Counted from the first letter of the stretch, positions 35,905 through 45,010 are shown. The stretch is 64,000 nucleotides of DNA from Roseomonas sp. E05 (GCF_030063475.1 NZ_JASIRT010000010.1:62001-126000), one strand, 5' to 3'. Numbers and translations are program-made. Notes: generated by a model not told the origin, from the sequence alone.

Positions 35905-38103
35905 TCAGCGCTTGCGCCGCCCCCCCTTCTTCTTCTCGGGGTCATAGCCGCCGCCGCCCGGCCCGAGCGGCTTCGGCTTCCAGTCCTTCTTCGGCGCGGA
36001 GGGCTGCATGGAGCGCCCGGCGCGGTTCGGCTCCAGCGGCGTGTCGAGGCCGAGCTCCAGGCTTTCCAGGCGCTTGATCTCGTCGCGCAGGCGGGCGGCG
36101 GTCTCGAACTCCAGGTCGGCGGCGGCGGCGCGCATCTTGCGCTCCAGCTCGGCGATCGCGGCGCGCAGGTCCTTGCCGACGAACTCGGCCGGGCCGGCCT
36201 CCTCCGCCCCGGTGGGGGCGACGGTGACGTAGTCCTGTTCATAGACGGACTGCAGCACGTCGCTGATCTGCCGGCGGATGGTCTGCGGCGTGATGCCGTG
36301 CGCGGTGTTCCATTCCTGCTGCTTGGTGCGGCGCCGCTCGGTCTCCTCCAGCGCGTTGCGAAGGCTGTTGGTCATGCGGTCGGCGTAGAGCACCACGCGG
36401 CCCTCGGCGTTGCGCGCGGCGCGGCCGATGGTCTGGATCAGCGAGGTGGTGGAGCGCAGGAAGCCTTCCTTGTCGGCATCGAGGATGGCGACCAGCGCGC
36501 ATTCCGGGATGTCGAGCCCCTCGCGCAGCAGGTTGATGCCCACCAGCACGTCGAAGACGCCCTTGCGCAGATCGCGGATGATCTCGATGCGCTCCAGCGT
36601 GTCCACGTCGGAGTGCAGGTAGCGGACCTTGATGCCCGCTTCCGTCATGTATTCAGTGAGGTCCTCGGCCATGCGCTTGGTGAGGGTGGTCACCAGCACG
36701 CGGCCGCCCCTGGCCATGACGTCGCGGCATTCGGCGAGCAGGTCGTCCACCTGGCCCTCGACGGGGCGGATCTCGCAGACCGGGTCGGTCAGGCCGGTGG
36801 GGCGGATCACCTGCTCGGCGAAGGTGCCGCCGGCGCGCTCCATCTCCCACGGCCCCGGGGTGGCGCTGACGAAGAGCGTGTCGGGACGGAAGCTGTCCCA
36901 CTCCTCGAACTTCAGCGGGCGGTTGTCCATGCAGGAGGGCAGGCGGAAGCCGAACTCGGCCAGGATGGACTTGCGCGCGAAGTCGCCGCGGTACATGCCG
37001 CCGATCTGCGGCACGGTGACGTGGCTCTCATCGACGACAAGGAGGGCGTTCTCGGGCAGGTATTCGAAGAGCGTCGGCGGCGGCTGGCCGGGGCCGCGGC
37101 CGGAGAGGTAGCGCGAGTAGTTCTCGATGCCTTTGCAGGAGCCGGTGGTCTCCATCATCTCCAGGTCGAAGGTGGTGCGCTGCTCCAGGCGCTGGGCCTC
37201 CAGCAGCTTGCCCTCGGCGTTCAGCTTCTCCAGCGTCTGCTTCAGCTCGACGCGGATGTCGCGGATCGCCTGGAGAAGGGTGGGGCGCGGCGTGACGTAG
37301 TGGCTGTTGGCGTAGATGGCGACGTTTTCCATCTCGCCGGCGATCTCGCCGGTCAGCGGGTCGAACTCGCGCAGCGACTCGATCTCGTCGCCGAAGAGGG
37401 AGACGCGCCAGGCGCGGTCCTCCAGGTGCGAGGGCCAGACATCCACCGTCTCGCCGCGCACGCGGAAGGTGCCGCGCTGGAAGCCGGCATCGTTGCGGCG
37501 GTACTGCTGCTCGACCAGCGCCTTCAGCAACTGCTCGCGGCCGATGCGGCCGCCCACCTGCAGCTTGACGACCATGTTGGAGTAGAGCTCGACCGAGCCG
37601 ATGCCGTAGATGCAGGAAACCGAGGCGACGATGATGACGTCGCTGCGCTCCAGCAGCGCCTGGGTGGCGCTGTGCCGCATCCGGTCGATCTGCTCGTTGA
37701 TCTGCGCGTCCTTCTCGATATAGGTGTCGGAACGCGGGACATAGGCTTCCGGCTGGTAGTAGTCGTAGTAGCTGACGAAGTATTCCACCGCGTTTTCGGG
37801 GAAGAAGGACTTCATCTCGCCATAGAGCTGGGCGGCCAGCGTCTTGTTCGGCGCCAGGATCAGCGTCGGGCGCTGCACCTGCTCGATCACCTTGGCCATG
37901 CTGAAGGTCTTGCCCGAGCCGGTGACGCCGAGCAGCACCTGGTCCCGCTCGCCCTGCCGCAATCCTTCCACCATTTGCGCGATGGCGGTGGGCTGGTCGC
38001 CCGCCGGCTCATAGGGCGAGACGACCTGCAGCCGCCGGGTCGGCGGCGGGGCTGGGCGCTTGGGCGGCAGGAAGGGCGTGGCGGCGGGGATGATCAGGTT
38101 CAT
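35905..38103 (-). CDS. uvrB: Excinuclease ABC subunit B
   Basis: 732 aa, slightly longer than average because of a charged C-terminal tail ([20 protein letters not shown]). Walker [14 protein letters not shown] is near residue 47. The beta-hairpin region [12 protein letters not shown] near 105, helicase motif [11 protein letters not shown], and the ARRDVL-like TIGRAARN motif VI are all present. The UVR domain [19 protein letters not shown] near 655 binds UvrC. It is loaded onto damaged DNA by UvrA in nucleotide excision repair. No SOS box was recognised upstream. Confidence 0.97.
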   Translation of the reverse strand: MNLIIPAATPFLPPKRPAPPPTRRLQVVSPYEPAGDQPTAIAQMVEGLRQGERDQVLLGVTGSGKTFSMAKVIEQVQRPTLILAPNKTLAAQLYGEMKSFFPENAVEYFVSYYDYYQPEAYVPRSDTYIEKDAQINEQIDRMRHSATQALLERSDVIIVASVSCIYGIGSVELYSNMVVKLQVGGRIGREQLLKALVEQQYRRNDAGFQRGTFRVRGETVDVWPSHLEDRAWRVSLFGDEIESLREFDPLTGEIAGEMENVAIYANSHYVTPRPTLLQAIRDIRVELKQTLEKLNAEGKLLEAQRLEQRTTFDLEMMETTGSCKGIENYSRYLSGRGPGQPPPTLFEYLPENALLVVDESHVTVPQIGGMYRGDFARKSILAEFGFRLPSCMDNRPLKFEEWDSFRPDTLFVSATPGPWEMERAGGTFAEQVIRPTGLTDPVCEIRPVEGQVDDLLAECRDVMARGGRVLVTTLTKRMAEDLTEYMTEAGIKVRYLHSDVDTLERIEIIRDLRKGVFDVLVGINLLREGLDIPECALVAILDADKEGFLRSTTSLIQTIGRAARNAEGRVVLYADRMTNSLRNALEETERRRTKQQEWNTAHGITPQTIRRQISDVLQSVYEQDYVTVAPTGAEEAGPAEFVGKDLRAAIAELERKMRAAAADLEFETAARLRDEIKRLESLELGLDTPLEPNRAGRSMQPSAPKKDWKPKPLGPGGGGYDPEKKKGGRRKR

Positions 38104-38278
38104 GCGGTGCCTACCGGAAGGCGGAGCCCGGATGTGGGGTCAGGGGCGCGGAAACGCCAGCACCCTCCGGGACGTTTAGGGAACATTACCGCCGCCGCCA
38201 CGGGGAGGCGGGCAGTGGGGCATATTTTTGTGAGCTGGTTACCTTCTTTAAGAGTTATTCACCATTAGCCGGCATGAT

Positions 38279-38650
38279 GTGAGCCAGTCGATCGACCACT
38301 GCATCGCCGCGGAGCTGCACAGAATGTGCGAATTGCCTGACGCTTCCAGCCTGACCGAACAGGACATCGCCGAGATCACCACTGGCGCGCGTGCCCTGCC
38401 GGGGGAATGGAGCGTGTTCCCGCATGTCAACTTCTCGGGCGAGGTGATCCTGATGCTGAACCCCCTCGCCTGGGAGGATGGGGACAAGGCCATCCTGCTG
38501 CGGCGCGACCCGGCAGGCATCCGTGTCCTGCTGAGCGAGGGTGACCGGCTTTCCCTGCGGGCCACGGTGGCCGATCCCACGGCGGCGGTCGAGGCCGCCT
38601 GGCGGGCAACGGGCCTGAGCGCCGCCATGGGGCAATGGCGCGTGGCCTGA
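38279..38650 (+). CDS. Hypothetical protein, 123 aa
   Basis: It starts with a GTG at 38279, since no in-frame ATG is suitable. The protein is mixed alpha/beta with a Glu/Asp-rich character and no signal peptide (SVFPHVNFSGEVILMLNPLAWEDGDKAILLRRD in pieces). I do not recognise a family. The 175 bases upstream, divergent from uvrB, contain an AT-rich stretch (38224-38268) that probably holds its promoter. Codon use and length fit a real gene. Confidence 0.55.
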   Translation: MSQSIDHCIAAELHRMCELPDASSLTEQDIAEITTGARALPGEWSVFPHVNFSGEVILMLNPLAWEDGDKAILLRRDPAGIRVLLSEGDRLSLRATVADPTAAVEAAWRATGLSAAMGQWRVA

Positions 38651-38689
38651 TACGCCGGTCGCCCGGCTTCACGGCCGGACGGAGCGCGG

Positions 38690-38716
38690 GGGCCGGGGAG
38701 GCAGCGCCTCCCAGGG
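38690..38716. repeat. Half copy of the family 2 repeat
   Basis: GGGGGCCGGGGAGGC, AGC, GCCTCCCAGG: one stem of the family 2 pattern, placed between the convergent hypothetical gene and gshA. It probably serves as a two-way terminator. Confidence 0.45.
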
Positions 38717-38726
38717 TGGTTCCGGA

Positions 38727-40070
38727 TCAGACCGCCGCTTCGGCGAGGATACGCGAGACATCGCCGCCCCAGACGGTGGCGCAGCGGCGCAGCCATCGGT
38801 CGGCCTGGGTCTCGCCGCTTTCCAGGATGGCCTCCAGCGGCGCGAGGTAGCGTTCCTCGTCCAGGGCACGGGCGCGCAGCCCGCTCCGCGCGATGTCCAC
38901 CACCTCCCGGCCCCAGTCGCGCAGCGGACGGCCGCGGAAAGGGGTGGTGAGGGCACCTTCCGGCACGGCCACCCGCAGCGCCTGCATCTCCGGCACCGTC
39001 CAGTCCCGTACCAGGGCATAGGCGGCCTTCTGCGCCGCGTCGTCATAGAGCAGGCCGGCCCAGAGCGCGGGCAGGGCCTGCATCATCTCCGGGCTGCCGG
39101 CATCGGCGCCGCGCATCTCCAGGAAGCGCTTCAGGCGGACATCGGTGAAGACAGTGGTCACGTGGTCCGCCCAGTCGCCCATGTTGGCGGTGATCTCCGG
39201 GTGCCCGGGCAGGCCACGCGCCATGAACTGGCGGAAGGTGGCGCCGGTGGCGTCGATCCACTTCCCCTCGCGCATGATGAAGTACATCGGCACGTCGAGC
39301 ACGTGCTCGGCGAAGCGCTCGAAGCCGAAGCCCGGCTCGAAGGCCACGGCGGGGATGCCGGTGCGGTCCGGGTCGGTCTCGGTCCAGACGCGGCCGCGCA
39401 GGCTGCGCAGCCCGTTCGGCCTGCCTTCCAGGAAAGGGGAATTGGCGAAGAGCGCGGTGGCCAGGGGCTGCAGCGCCAGGGAGACGCGCAGCTTCTCCAC
39501 CATGTCGGCCTCGTCGCCGAAGTCGAGGTTCACCTGCACGGTGCAGGTGCGCAGCATCATGTCGAGCCCCATGCGCCCGACGCGGGGCATGTAGTTGCGC
39601 ATGATGGTGTAGCGGCCCTTCGGCATCCAGGGCATCTGCTCGCGGGTCGCCAGCGGGTGGAAACCGAGCGGGGCGAAGCCGAGGCCGAGGGGCGCCGCCA
39701 CGGCGCGCACCTCCTCCAGGTGGTTCTCCAGCTCGGCGGCGACGGCGTGCAGCCCGGCCAGGGGGGCGCCGGACAGCTCGAACTGGCCGCCCGGCTCCAG
39801 GCTGACCGAGGCCTCGCCGCGCTTCAGGCCGATCGGGTTGCCATTGTCGAGAATCGGCGTCCAGCCATGCGCCTGGAGGCCTTCCAGCATGGCGCGGATG
39901 CCCTGCGGCTCGTAGGGCGGGGGCGAAAGATCGCCGCGGCGGAAGCCGAACTTCTCGTGCTCCACGCCGATTCGCCAGGCGGAGCGGGGCTTGCTGCCCT
40001 GGGCGAACCACTCGGCCAGCTGCCGCACGGACGTGATCGGCGTGAGATCGGCCTCGCCGGGATTGGACAT
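38727..40070 (-). CDS. gshA: Glutamate-cysteine ligase (plant/alphaproteobacterial type)
   Basis: 447 aa. It makes gamma-glutamylcysteine from glutamate, cysteine and ATP, the first step of glutathione synthesis. The GCS2-type pattern is visible: RIGVEHEKFGF near residue 36, SVSLEPGGQFELSGAP near 110, RTCTVQVNLDFG near 170, and the redox-sensitive region RGLPGHPEITANMGDWADHVTTVF (in pieces) near 285. This is the plant-like form common in alphaproteobacteria rather than the E. coli form. It follows rsmE by 54 bases on the same strand. Confidence 0.93.
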   Translation of the reverse strand: MSNPGEADLTPITSVRQLAEWFAQGSKPRSAWRIGVEHEKFGFRRGDLSPPPYEPQGIRAMLEGLQAHGWTPILDNGNPIGLKRGEASVSLEPGGQFELSGAPLAGLHAVAAELENHLEEVRAVAAPLGLGFAPLGFHPLATREQMPWMPKGRYTIMRNYMPRVGRMGLDMMLRTCTVQVNLDFGDEADMVEKLRVSLALQPLATALFANSPFLEGRPNGLRSLRGRVWTETDPDRTGIPAVAFEPGFGFERFAEHVLDVPMYFIMREGKWIDATGATFRQFMARGLPGHPEITANMGDWADHVTTVFTDVRLKRFLEMRGADAGSPEMMQALPALWAGLLYDDAAQKAAYALVRDWTVPEMQALRVAVPEGALTTPFRGRPLRDWGREVVDIARSGLRARALDEERYLAPLEAILESGETQADRWLRRCATVWGGDVSRILAEAAV

Positions 40071-40124
40071 CGTAACCTTCCGTGCGCACCCGCACGGGCG
40101 GCGGCCCGGCGCGGCTTCAAGAAC

Positions 40125-40853
40125 TCAGGTGGGAGCGGACCAGTCTCCCGCCAATGCCTGGAGCACGGCGAGGCCCGCGACCGCTGCCGTCTCCGCCCGC
40201 AGAATCCGGGGGCCGAGCGCGGCCGGTGAAACAAAGGGGCGCCGGCGCACCGCGTCAAGTTCCTGCTCCGTGAAACCACCCTCCGGGCCGACCAGAAGGC
40301 CGATCGGCAGCGACTGTCCGGCGAGAACCACGCCCACCGGTGGTGCTTTGCCGCGCGCATCGCCGACCAGCAGGGGGGCACCGTCCCAGGCGTCCAGCGC
40401 GGCGTGCAGGTCCAGGGGCGGGGCGATCTCGGGCAGGTCGAGCCGCTCGCACTGCTCGGCCGCCTCGCGGGCGATGCTGGCCAGGCGGTCCCCGTTCACC
40501 CGGCCGACCACGGAGCGCGCGGTGAAGACCGGCTGAATCCGCCGGACGCCCAGCTCGGTGGCCTTCTCCACCACCCAGTCCATGGCGTCCCGCTTGATCG
40601 GGGCGAGCAGCAGGCGGAGGTCGGGGGCGGGCCGCTGCGGGCGGGTCTGCGCCTCGGCCAGGAAGGCTGCGCGGTCCTTGCGCAGGCTGGCGATGCGCGC
40701 CCGCCACTCGCCGTCCCGTCCGTTGAACAGCAGCACGGCGTCGCCCTCCCGCCGGCGCATGACCTGGCCGAGATAGTGGCCCTGGCCGGGCAGGGCCGGG
40801 GCCTCGGCGCCGTCGCTGAGATCGGCCTCGACATACAGGCGTGGGATGGACAT
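40125..40853 (-). CDS. rsmE: 16S rRNA (uracil(1498)-N(3))-methyltransferase
   Basis: 242 aa SPOUT-fold enzyme that methylates U1498 of 16S rRNA. The N-terminal PUA-like domain contains GHYLGQVMRRREGDAVLLFNG (in pieces). The C-terminal knot has LLLAPIKRDAMDWVVEKATELGV near residue 80 and the SAM site LLVGPEGGFTEQELDAV near 190. Its start lies 28 bases from the GTG start of the divergent ubiA. It is followed by gshA. Confidence 0.93.
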   Translation of the reverse strand: MSIPRLYVEADLSDGAEAPALPGQGHYLGQVMRRREGDAVLLFNGRDGEWRARIASLRKDRAAFLAEAQTRPQRPAPDLRLLLAPIKRDAMDWVVEKATELGVRRIQPVFTARSVVGRVNGDRLASIAREAAEQCERLDLPEIAPPLDLHAALDAWDGAPLLVGDARGKAPPVGVVLAGQSLPIGLLVGPEGGFTEQELDAVRRRPFVSPAALGPRILRAETAAVAGLAVLQALAGDWSAPT

Positions 40854-40881
40854 CGGGCACTCCGGCAGGGCTAATGGGGGG

Positions 40882-41781
40882 GTGATTCCGCATACCGATA
40901 TCCGCGCGCGCGGCTGGGTCGCGCAACTCCCCCGGGGCTGGCGGCCCTATGCCCTGCTGATGCGGCTGGACCGGCCGATCGGCTCCTGGCTGCTGTTCCT
41001 CCCCGGCCTCTGGGCCTTCGCCATGGCGGCCCCGGGCTGGGGGGAGGGGCTGCGGCTCGTGCTGCTGTTCGGCATCGGCTCGGTGGTGATGCGCGGCGCC
41101 GGCTGCGTGGTGAACGACCTCTGGGACCGCGATCTCGACCGCCAGGTGACGCGCACCGCCGGGCGGCCGCTGGCCTCCGGGGCGGTGCGGCCGAAGCAGG
41201 CGCTGGCCTTCCTGGCGGCGTTGCTGCTGATCGGGCTGGCCATCCTGCTGCAGCTCAACCCGCTCTGCTGGCTGCTGGGCGTGGTCTCGCTGGTGCCGCT
41301 GGCGCTCTATCCGCTGGCCAAGCGGGTGACCGACTTCCCGCAGGCGGTGCTGGGCCTGACCTTCTCCTGGGCGGCGCCGATGGGCTACGCGGCGGCGACA
41401 GGGCGGCTGGACCTGGCGGCCCTTGCGCTCTACGCCGCCGCCTTCCTCTGGATCCTGGGCTACGACACCATCTATGCCCACCAGGACCGCGAGGACGATG
41501 CGCTGGTCGGCGTCCGCAGCACGGCGCTCCGCTTCGGCGAGCGCACCCGGCCCTTCCTGGTGTTCTGCTATGGCGGCATGGTGGGGCTGATGCTGCTGGC
41601 CGGCGCGCTGGCCGGGGCGGGGCCGTGGTTCTGGCCGGCCATGCTGCTGCCCGCCGCCGTGCTGGCCTGGCAGATCGGGCGACTCGATATCCATGACCCC
41701 GCGCTGTGCCTGAGGCTGTTCCAGCGCAACCGCGAGGTGGGCCTGCTGGTGGCGCTGGCCTTCCTGGCGGGACGGCTGTGA
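40882..41781 (+). CDS. ubiA: 4-hydroxybenzoate polyprenyltransferase UbiA
   Basis: 299 aa from a GTG at 40882; an in-frame ATG at 40846 would overlap the divergent rsmE start and is less likely. It has about eight to nine membrane helices. The two prenyl diphosphate Asp motifs are present: VNDLWDRDLDRQVTRT near residue 78 and YDTIYAHQDREDD near 200. It attaches the isoprenoid tail to 4-hydroxybenzoate in ubiquinone synthesis. Its stop overlaps the following methyltransferase start (GTGA). Confidence 0.94.
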   Translation: MIPHTDIRARGWVAQLPRGWRPYALLMRLDRPIGSWLLFLPGLWAFAMAAPGWGEGLRLVLLFGIGSVVMRGAGCVVNDLWDRDLDRQVTRTAGRPLASGAVRPKQALAFLAALLLIGLAILLQLNPLCWLLGVVSLVPLALYPLAKRVTDFPQAVLGLTFSWAAPMGYAAATGRLDLAALALYAAAFLWILGYDTIYAHQDREDDALVGVRSTALRFGERTRPFLVFCYGGMVGLMLLAGALAGAGPWFWPAMLLPAAVLAWQIGRLDIHDPALCLRLFQRNREVGLLVALAFLAGRL

Positions 41782-42422
41782 GCGAGGCCGAAGGCTTCAT
41801 CGCCGCCCATACCGCGCTGGCCTGCCCCGCCCTGGTGCCGGAGATCGAGCTCTACCTCGCCACCGAGATCACGCCGATCTGGCAGGCGACGGAGGACTGG
41901 CTGGCCGAGCGCAACATCGAGCCGCCCTTCTGGGCCTTCGCCTGGCCAGGCAGCCAGGCGCTGGCGCGGCTGGTCCTGGACGGCGCCATCCCGGTGGCGG
42001 GCCGGCGGGTGCTGGACTTCGCGGCGGGCGGCGGGCTGGCCGCCATCGCCGCGGCGCGGGCCGGGGCGGCTGTCGTGGAGGCGGCGGAGATCGATCCGCT
42101 GGCCATCGCCGCAACGCGGCTGAACGCGGCGCATAACGGGGTGGTGGTGGAGACGGCAGTGGCCGATGTGGTCGGCCAGCCCTGCCGCTGGGACACGGTG
42201 CTGGCCGGCGACGTCTGCTACGAGGCGCCGATGACCGGGCACATCATGCCCTGGCTGCGTGGTCTCGCGGGCCAGGGGGCGGCGGTGCTGCTGGCCGATC
42301 CGGGCCGGGCCTATCTGCCGAAGGCGGGGCTCGTGGCACTGGCGCGGTTCAGCGTGCCGACGACGCGGGAACTGGAGGACCGGGACAGCCGGGACGTGAC
42401 AGTCTATCGGGTGGAGAAGTAG
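41778..42422 (+). CDS. Class I SAM-dependent protein lysine methyltransferase (ETFB-KMT-like)
   Basis: 214 aa from a GTG at 41778 that overlaps the ubiA stop. SAM motif I reads VLDFAAGGGLAAIAAARAGA near residue 78, and AAEIDPLAIAATRLNAAHN follows. The post-motif LLADPGRAYLPKAG matches the METTL20/ETFB lysine methyltransferase group, which methylates the beta subunit of electron-transfer flavoprotein. The seven-beta-strand fold is certain. The target protein is inference from the subgroup. Confidence 0.8.
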   Translation: MSEAEGFIAAHTALACPALVPEIELYLATEITPIWQATEDWLAERNIEPPFWAFAWPGSQALARLVLDGAIPVAGRRVLDFAAGGGLAAIAAARAGAAVVEAAEIDPLAIAATRLNAAHNGVVVETAVADVVGQPCRWDTVLAGDVCYEAPMTGHIMPWLRGLAGQGAAVLLADPGRAYLPKAGLVALARFSVPTTRELEDRDSRDVTVYRVEK

Positions 42423-42454
42423 GAGGCACTGGCCTGCCCTTCGACCGGCAGAGC

Positions 42455-42505
42455 TCAGAACCAGGGGAGAAAGAATTCTCCCCCGGACCCTCTCATCTTT
42501 TTCTG
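42455..42505. terminator. Family 1 repeat, left arm only; terminator
   Basis: GGGGAGAA, AGAA, TTCTCCCC (42463-42483) followed by CGGACCCTCTCATCTTTTTCTG: the same arm as at 13365 but without its mirror arm. It lies after the plus-strand lysine methyltransferase and before the end of the convergent lipoprotein operon. Confidence 0.65.
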
Positions 42506-42551
42506 CCAGTTTGTCGCGCTGCCGCAGGCGCTCGCCCCGGGGAAGCCCGGC

Positions 42552-42974
42552 TCAGCCGATCTGGTTGGTCTGCAGGAAAAGCGCCTGCGAAAGCGCTTCA
42601 TAGAAACGCTGGAACGGCGCCGGGTCGGAGAGCTCATGCTGGTTGAGCTGGCCCGAGGCGCGGACGATCGTCCTGCCCGCCTCGCCCGGCCGGACCGTGA
42701 TGGTGAGGCGCACGAGCCCTTCGCCAAAGCGCGTGGCCGACACGGTGCCGAGCACAGGGTCGGCCCGGTCCACCACGAAGCCGAGGTCCTGGAGCGCAGC
42801 AAGAACGCCCTGGAACACCTTCGGGCAGTCGGCTGTGTCGAACATGCGGGTCGAGATCGCACGCTGCGCTGCCTGGGTGTTCGTCATCGCCAGGACCTGC
42901 TGTCGGCTGTCCGTCTGGCAGGCGCCGAGCAAAGGTATCAGCGTGAGGAGCGCAACAAAAGCCGGGCGATGCAT
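42552..42974 (-). CDS. Lipoprotein of the LQDLGF paralogue set (copy E)
   Basis: 140 aa. The signal peptide ends in a lipobox, LLGAC, with Cys at residue 19, so it is predicted to be lipidated and exported. The conserved core reads ALQDLGFVVDRADPVLGTVS around residues 61-80, then a beta-rich stretch and a PAPFQRFYEALSQALFLQ tail. The same pattern recurs in the products of 42977, 43854 and 44403. It is the last of five coupled genes, 2 bases after its neighbour. Function unknown; I know of no characterised homologue. Confidence 0.75.
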   Translation of the reverse strand: MHRPAFVALLTLIPLLGACQTDSRQQVLAMTNTQAAQRAISTRMFDTADCPKVFQGVLAALQDLGFVVDRADPVLGTVSATRFGEGLVRLTITVRPGEAGRTIVRASGQLNQHELSDPAPFQRFYEALSQALFLQTNQIG

Positions 42975-42976
42975 CG

Positions 42977-43438
42977 TCAGATCTCGTGGGCGGTCAGAAA
43001 GGCAGATTGGGCGACGCGCTCGAAAAAGCCCTGGTAGAGCGCCGCATCATCCAGCGTCTCGCCCAGGGCGAGCATCGCGCCGGGCCGGGCCACGCTGCGT
43101 TGGAACGTCGCCCGGACCAACGTGCCGGCCTGTCCGGGAAGGGAGCGGACGGAAACCTGCGCCCGAACTCGCGCGCCGGCCAGCTTCGAGCCCACGACCA
43201 GGCCCGTGGCCGCCTGGCTTTCCTCGATGGTGAAGCCGAGATCCTGCAAGGCGCCGATGACGGACTGCAGCATCAGCGCCTGATCGCCGGTCTCGAAACG
43301 CCGCGATTGCCGCGACCGGGCCGCCGCCGCCGAGGAGGCCGGGGCCAGGGCGGCCGCCTGCTGCTCGGCCGTCGGCGCGCAGGCGCCCGCCGCGGCGGAA
43401 AGCGCCGCCAGGCCCAGAACCGCCCTGCGCCGATGCAT
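42977..43438 (-). CDS. Lipoprotein of the LQDLGF paralogue set (copy D)
   Basis: 153 aa. The N-terminus HRRRAVLGLAALSAAAGAC gives a lipobox with Cys at residue 20, followed by an Ala-rich linker. The core ALQDLGFTIEESQAATGLVV is near residues 64-83, then GSK, and the tail is ALYQGFFERVAQSAFL. It shares the core with three neighbours, most closely with copy A (44403), which has the same LQDLGFTIEES run. Its start overlaps the stop of the BamE-like gene by one base (TGATG). Unknown function. Confidence 0.75.
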   Translation of the reverse strand: MHRRRAVLGLAALSAAAGACAPTAEQQAAALAPASSAAAARSRQSRRFETGDQALMLQSVIGALQDLGFTIEESQAATGLVVGSKLAGARVRAQVSVRSLPGQAGTLVRATFQRSVARPGAMLALGETLDDAALYQGFFERVAQSAFLTAHEI

Positions 43439-43857
43439 CAGAAGGAGGAGGTCCGGTAGGAGAAGTCCCGCACGCGGCCGTTCTCATCGAAGCGGATGAT
43501 GACGGTCAGCGAGCGCTGCGAGGTCTGCGCGGCGCCCGAACGGCCGCTCGCGCCCGCGAGGAAGAGCGCGTTCACCCCGCCGGACGAGCTGGAATAAACC
43601 TGCTCGGTGGCGATCCGGTCATAGACCCAGGTCTCGCGCCGATGCTCGTCGCCGGTGACGATGTTGGGCGAGCCGAGGACCGCAGCGACCTCGGCGCCGC
43701 TCATCCCCTGGCGGATCTCGCGCTGCACGGTCCCCACGGTCAGGCGGTCGCCGGCGCCTCGGCCGGCGGCGACCTCGCGGGCATGCTCGCTGGCCGGCGT
43801 GCACGCCGCCAGCACGGTGGCCGCGGCGAGCGGCAGGAGGCGGTGGAGGAGGCTCAT
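43438..43857 (-). CDS. BamE/SmpA-OmlA-like lipoprotein
   Basis: 139 aa. Lipobox VLAAC with Cys near residue 19. The BamE-like motif IRQGMSGAEVAAVLGSPNIV is near residues 48-67, then ETWVYDR, and a final strand pair LTVIIRFDENGRVRDFSY. BamE itself is a part of the outer membrane beta-barrel assembly machine. Here the domain sits inside a five-gene lipoprotein operon, and its sequence has a Ser/Gly-rich insert (YSSSSGG). It is coupled to both neighbours (4-base overlap upstream, 1-base downstream). A role in envelope assembly is inference; this is probably not the housekeeping bamE. Confidence 0.78.
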   Translation of the reverse strand: MSLLHRLLPLAAATVLAACTPASEHAREVAAGRGAGDRLTVGTVQREIRQGMSGAEVAAVLGSPNIVTGDEHRRETWVYDRIATEQVYSSSSGGVNALFLAGASGRSGAAQTSQRSLTVIIRFDENGRVRDFSYRTSSF

Positions 43858-44399
43858 TGCAGTTGCATTCCAGCAGGGGACGTGACGGTTGGGGCCGCGG
43901 CGCGGGTGGCGGCGGCCTCGCGCTCCCGGGCGGTGTTCAACTCAGCCACGGGGCGCGGCGCCTCGGGCAGCGGCGCATCCGCGGGGAGTGCCGCCACCGT
44001 GCGGTTCAGCGTGGCCTGAAGCGGCTCGAAGAAGTCGCGCTGATAGAATTCCGGACTGTCCACCTGTGCCTCGCGGGTGAGGGCGACGATGGAGGCATTG
44101 GCGCGGACCGTGCTCTCAGCCGGACCGCGCGGCTGCACGACCACCGCCATCCGCAGACTTGTGCGCCGTGTGGCGGACACGGTGCGCGCCTCCGGTTCCA
44201 CGCGCGTGATCCGGTATCCCAGGTCATGGAGGGTTGCGATCACGCCGCGCATCGTGGCGTCGGCGTCGGCCGGCACCGTGCGCGCCTGCATCGCACGCAG
44301 CTCGACGGCGCTCTTCTGGCTGGGGACGAACTGCGTTCCGGGCGTGGCGCAGGCCGCCACCGGCCCCAGGAGGGCAAGGGCAAGAAGAACTTGGCGCAT
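43854..44399 (-). CDS. Lipoprotein of the LQDLGF paralogue set (copy B)
   Basis: 181 aa. Lipobox PVAAC with Cys near residue 17. The core is the most diverged of the set: TLHDLGYRITRVEPEARTVS around residues 56-75, then ATRR. The SPEFYQRDFFEPLQATLN segment matches the tail of its paralogues, but an extra 45-residue Ala/Pro-rich extension follows. It overlaps the BamE-like gene by four bases and starts 3 bases after copy A. Unknown function. Confidence 0.72.
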   Translation of the reverse strand: MRQVLLALALLGPVAACATPGTQFVPSQKSAVELRAMQARTVPADADATMRGVIATLHDLGYRITRVEPEARTVSATRRTSLRMAVVVQPRGPAESTVRANASIVALTREAQVDSPEFYQRDFFEPLQATLNRTVAALPADAPLPEAPRPVAELNTAREREAAATRAAAPTVTSPAGMQLQ

Positions 44400-44402
44400 G
44401 GT

Positions 44403-44951
44403 TCAGGTCCGCTGTGCGAGGCCCGCGCGGACCTTTTCAAAAAAGCCGCTGGAGAACTCGGGCGCGTTGAGTTCCTCAACGCGGCTGAGGCCCCGGTTGT
44501 TCGTCACGATGCGCTCGAAGGAGACCCGCAGGCTGGTCTCCTGGGTGCTCACCTGCCGCGTGGAGAGGGTCGCGCGGATCACCTGATCGGTGTCCCAGAC
44601 CGGGTTGTACTGCGCGCCGAGCACGGCGAAGGCCACCATCAGCGCGACCTGGCCGACCACCTGTGGCGTCTCGACGGCATCCCGGTCCTTGGAGCCTGCG
44701 AGGACGCCAAAGCGCGGCGCGCTTTCCTCGATTGTGAAGCCGAGATCCTGCAGGACCTGGGTGGCCTCGACGAGAAGACGTTCCTCGGAGGTCGCCGGGA
44801 AGAGCGTGGTCTGGCGCTCGCGGATCTCCGCCGCGTCGGGGCGAGGGGCGCCGACCTGCAAGGCCGTCCGGTTTGCCCAGTCGGGGTCCTGGCAACCAGC
44901 CGCCAGGGCCGCGAGGGGAAGAAGCAGCATCACTTGGCGCAGTACACGCAC
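44403..44951 (-). CDS. Lipoprotein of the LQDLGF paralogue set (copy A), first gene of the operon
   Basis: 182 aa from a GTG at 44951, chosen because it gives a charged start (VRVLRQV) before the hydrophobic stretch and lipobox LAAGC. An ATG at 44930 would leave a signal without charge, and a longer frame begins at a TTG at 44999. The core VLQDLGFTIEESAPRFGVLA is near residues 70-90, then GSKDRDA, a hydrophobic VALMVAFAVLGA stretch, and a PEFSSGFFEKV tail. This is the form I have most often seen as an unnamed lipoprotein in proteobacteria. Confidence 0.72.
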   Translation of the reverse strand: MRVLRQVMLLLPLAALAAGCQDPDWANRTALQVGAPRPDAAEIRERQTTLFPATSEERLLVEATQVLQDLGFTIEESAPRFGVLAGSKDRDAVETPQVVGQVALMVAFAVLGAQYNPVWDTDQVIRATLSTRQVSTQETSLRVSFERIVTNNRGLSRVEELNAPEFSSGFFEKVRAGLAQRT

Positions 44952-44981
44952 AGGAAACCGACCCACGTTATTAGCGGAACA

Positions 44982-45010
44982 AACATGACGAGAATTCAAC
45001 CGTGGGTCAA
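44982..45010 (-). promoter_or_regulatory. Candidate sigma-70 promoter of the lipoprotein operon
   Basis: On the minus strand TTGACC (45010-45005) and CATGTT (44987-44982) are 17 bases apart, in an unusually AT-rich stretch (about 44965-45030). The -10 box is weak. The location, 30 bases before the chosen start of copy A, fits. Confidence 0.35.

Noticed and set aside
43438-43857. Housekeeping bamE
   Set aside because: The domain fits BamE/OmlA, but the place within a paralogous lipoprotein operon and the Ser/Gly insert suggest a separate family member, so no bamE symbol was given.
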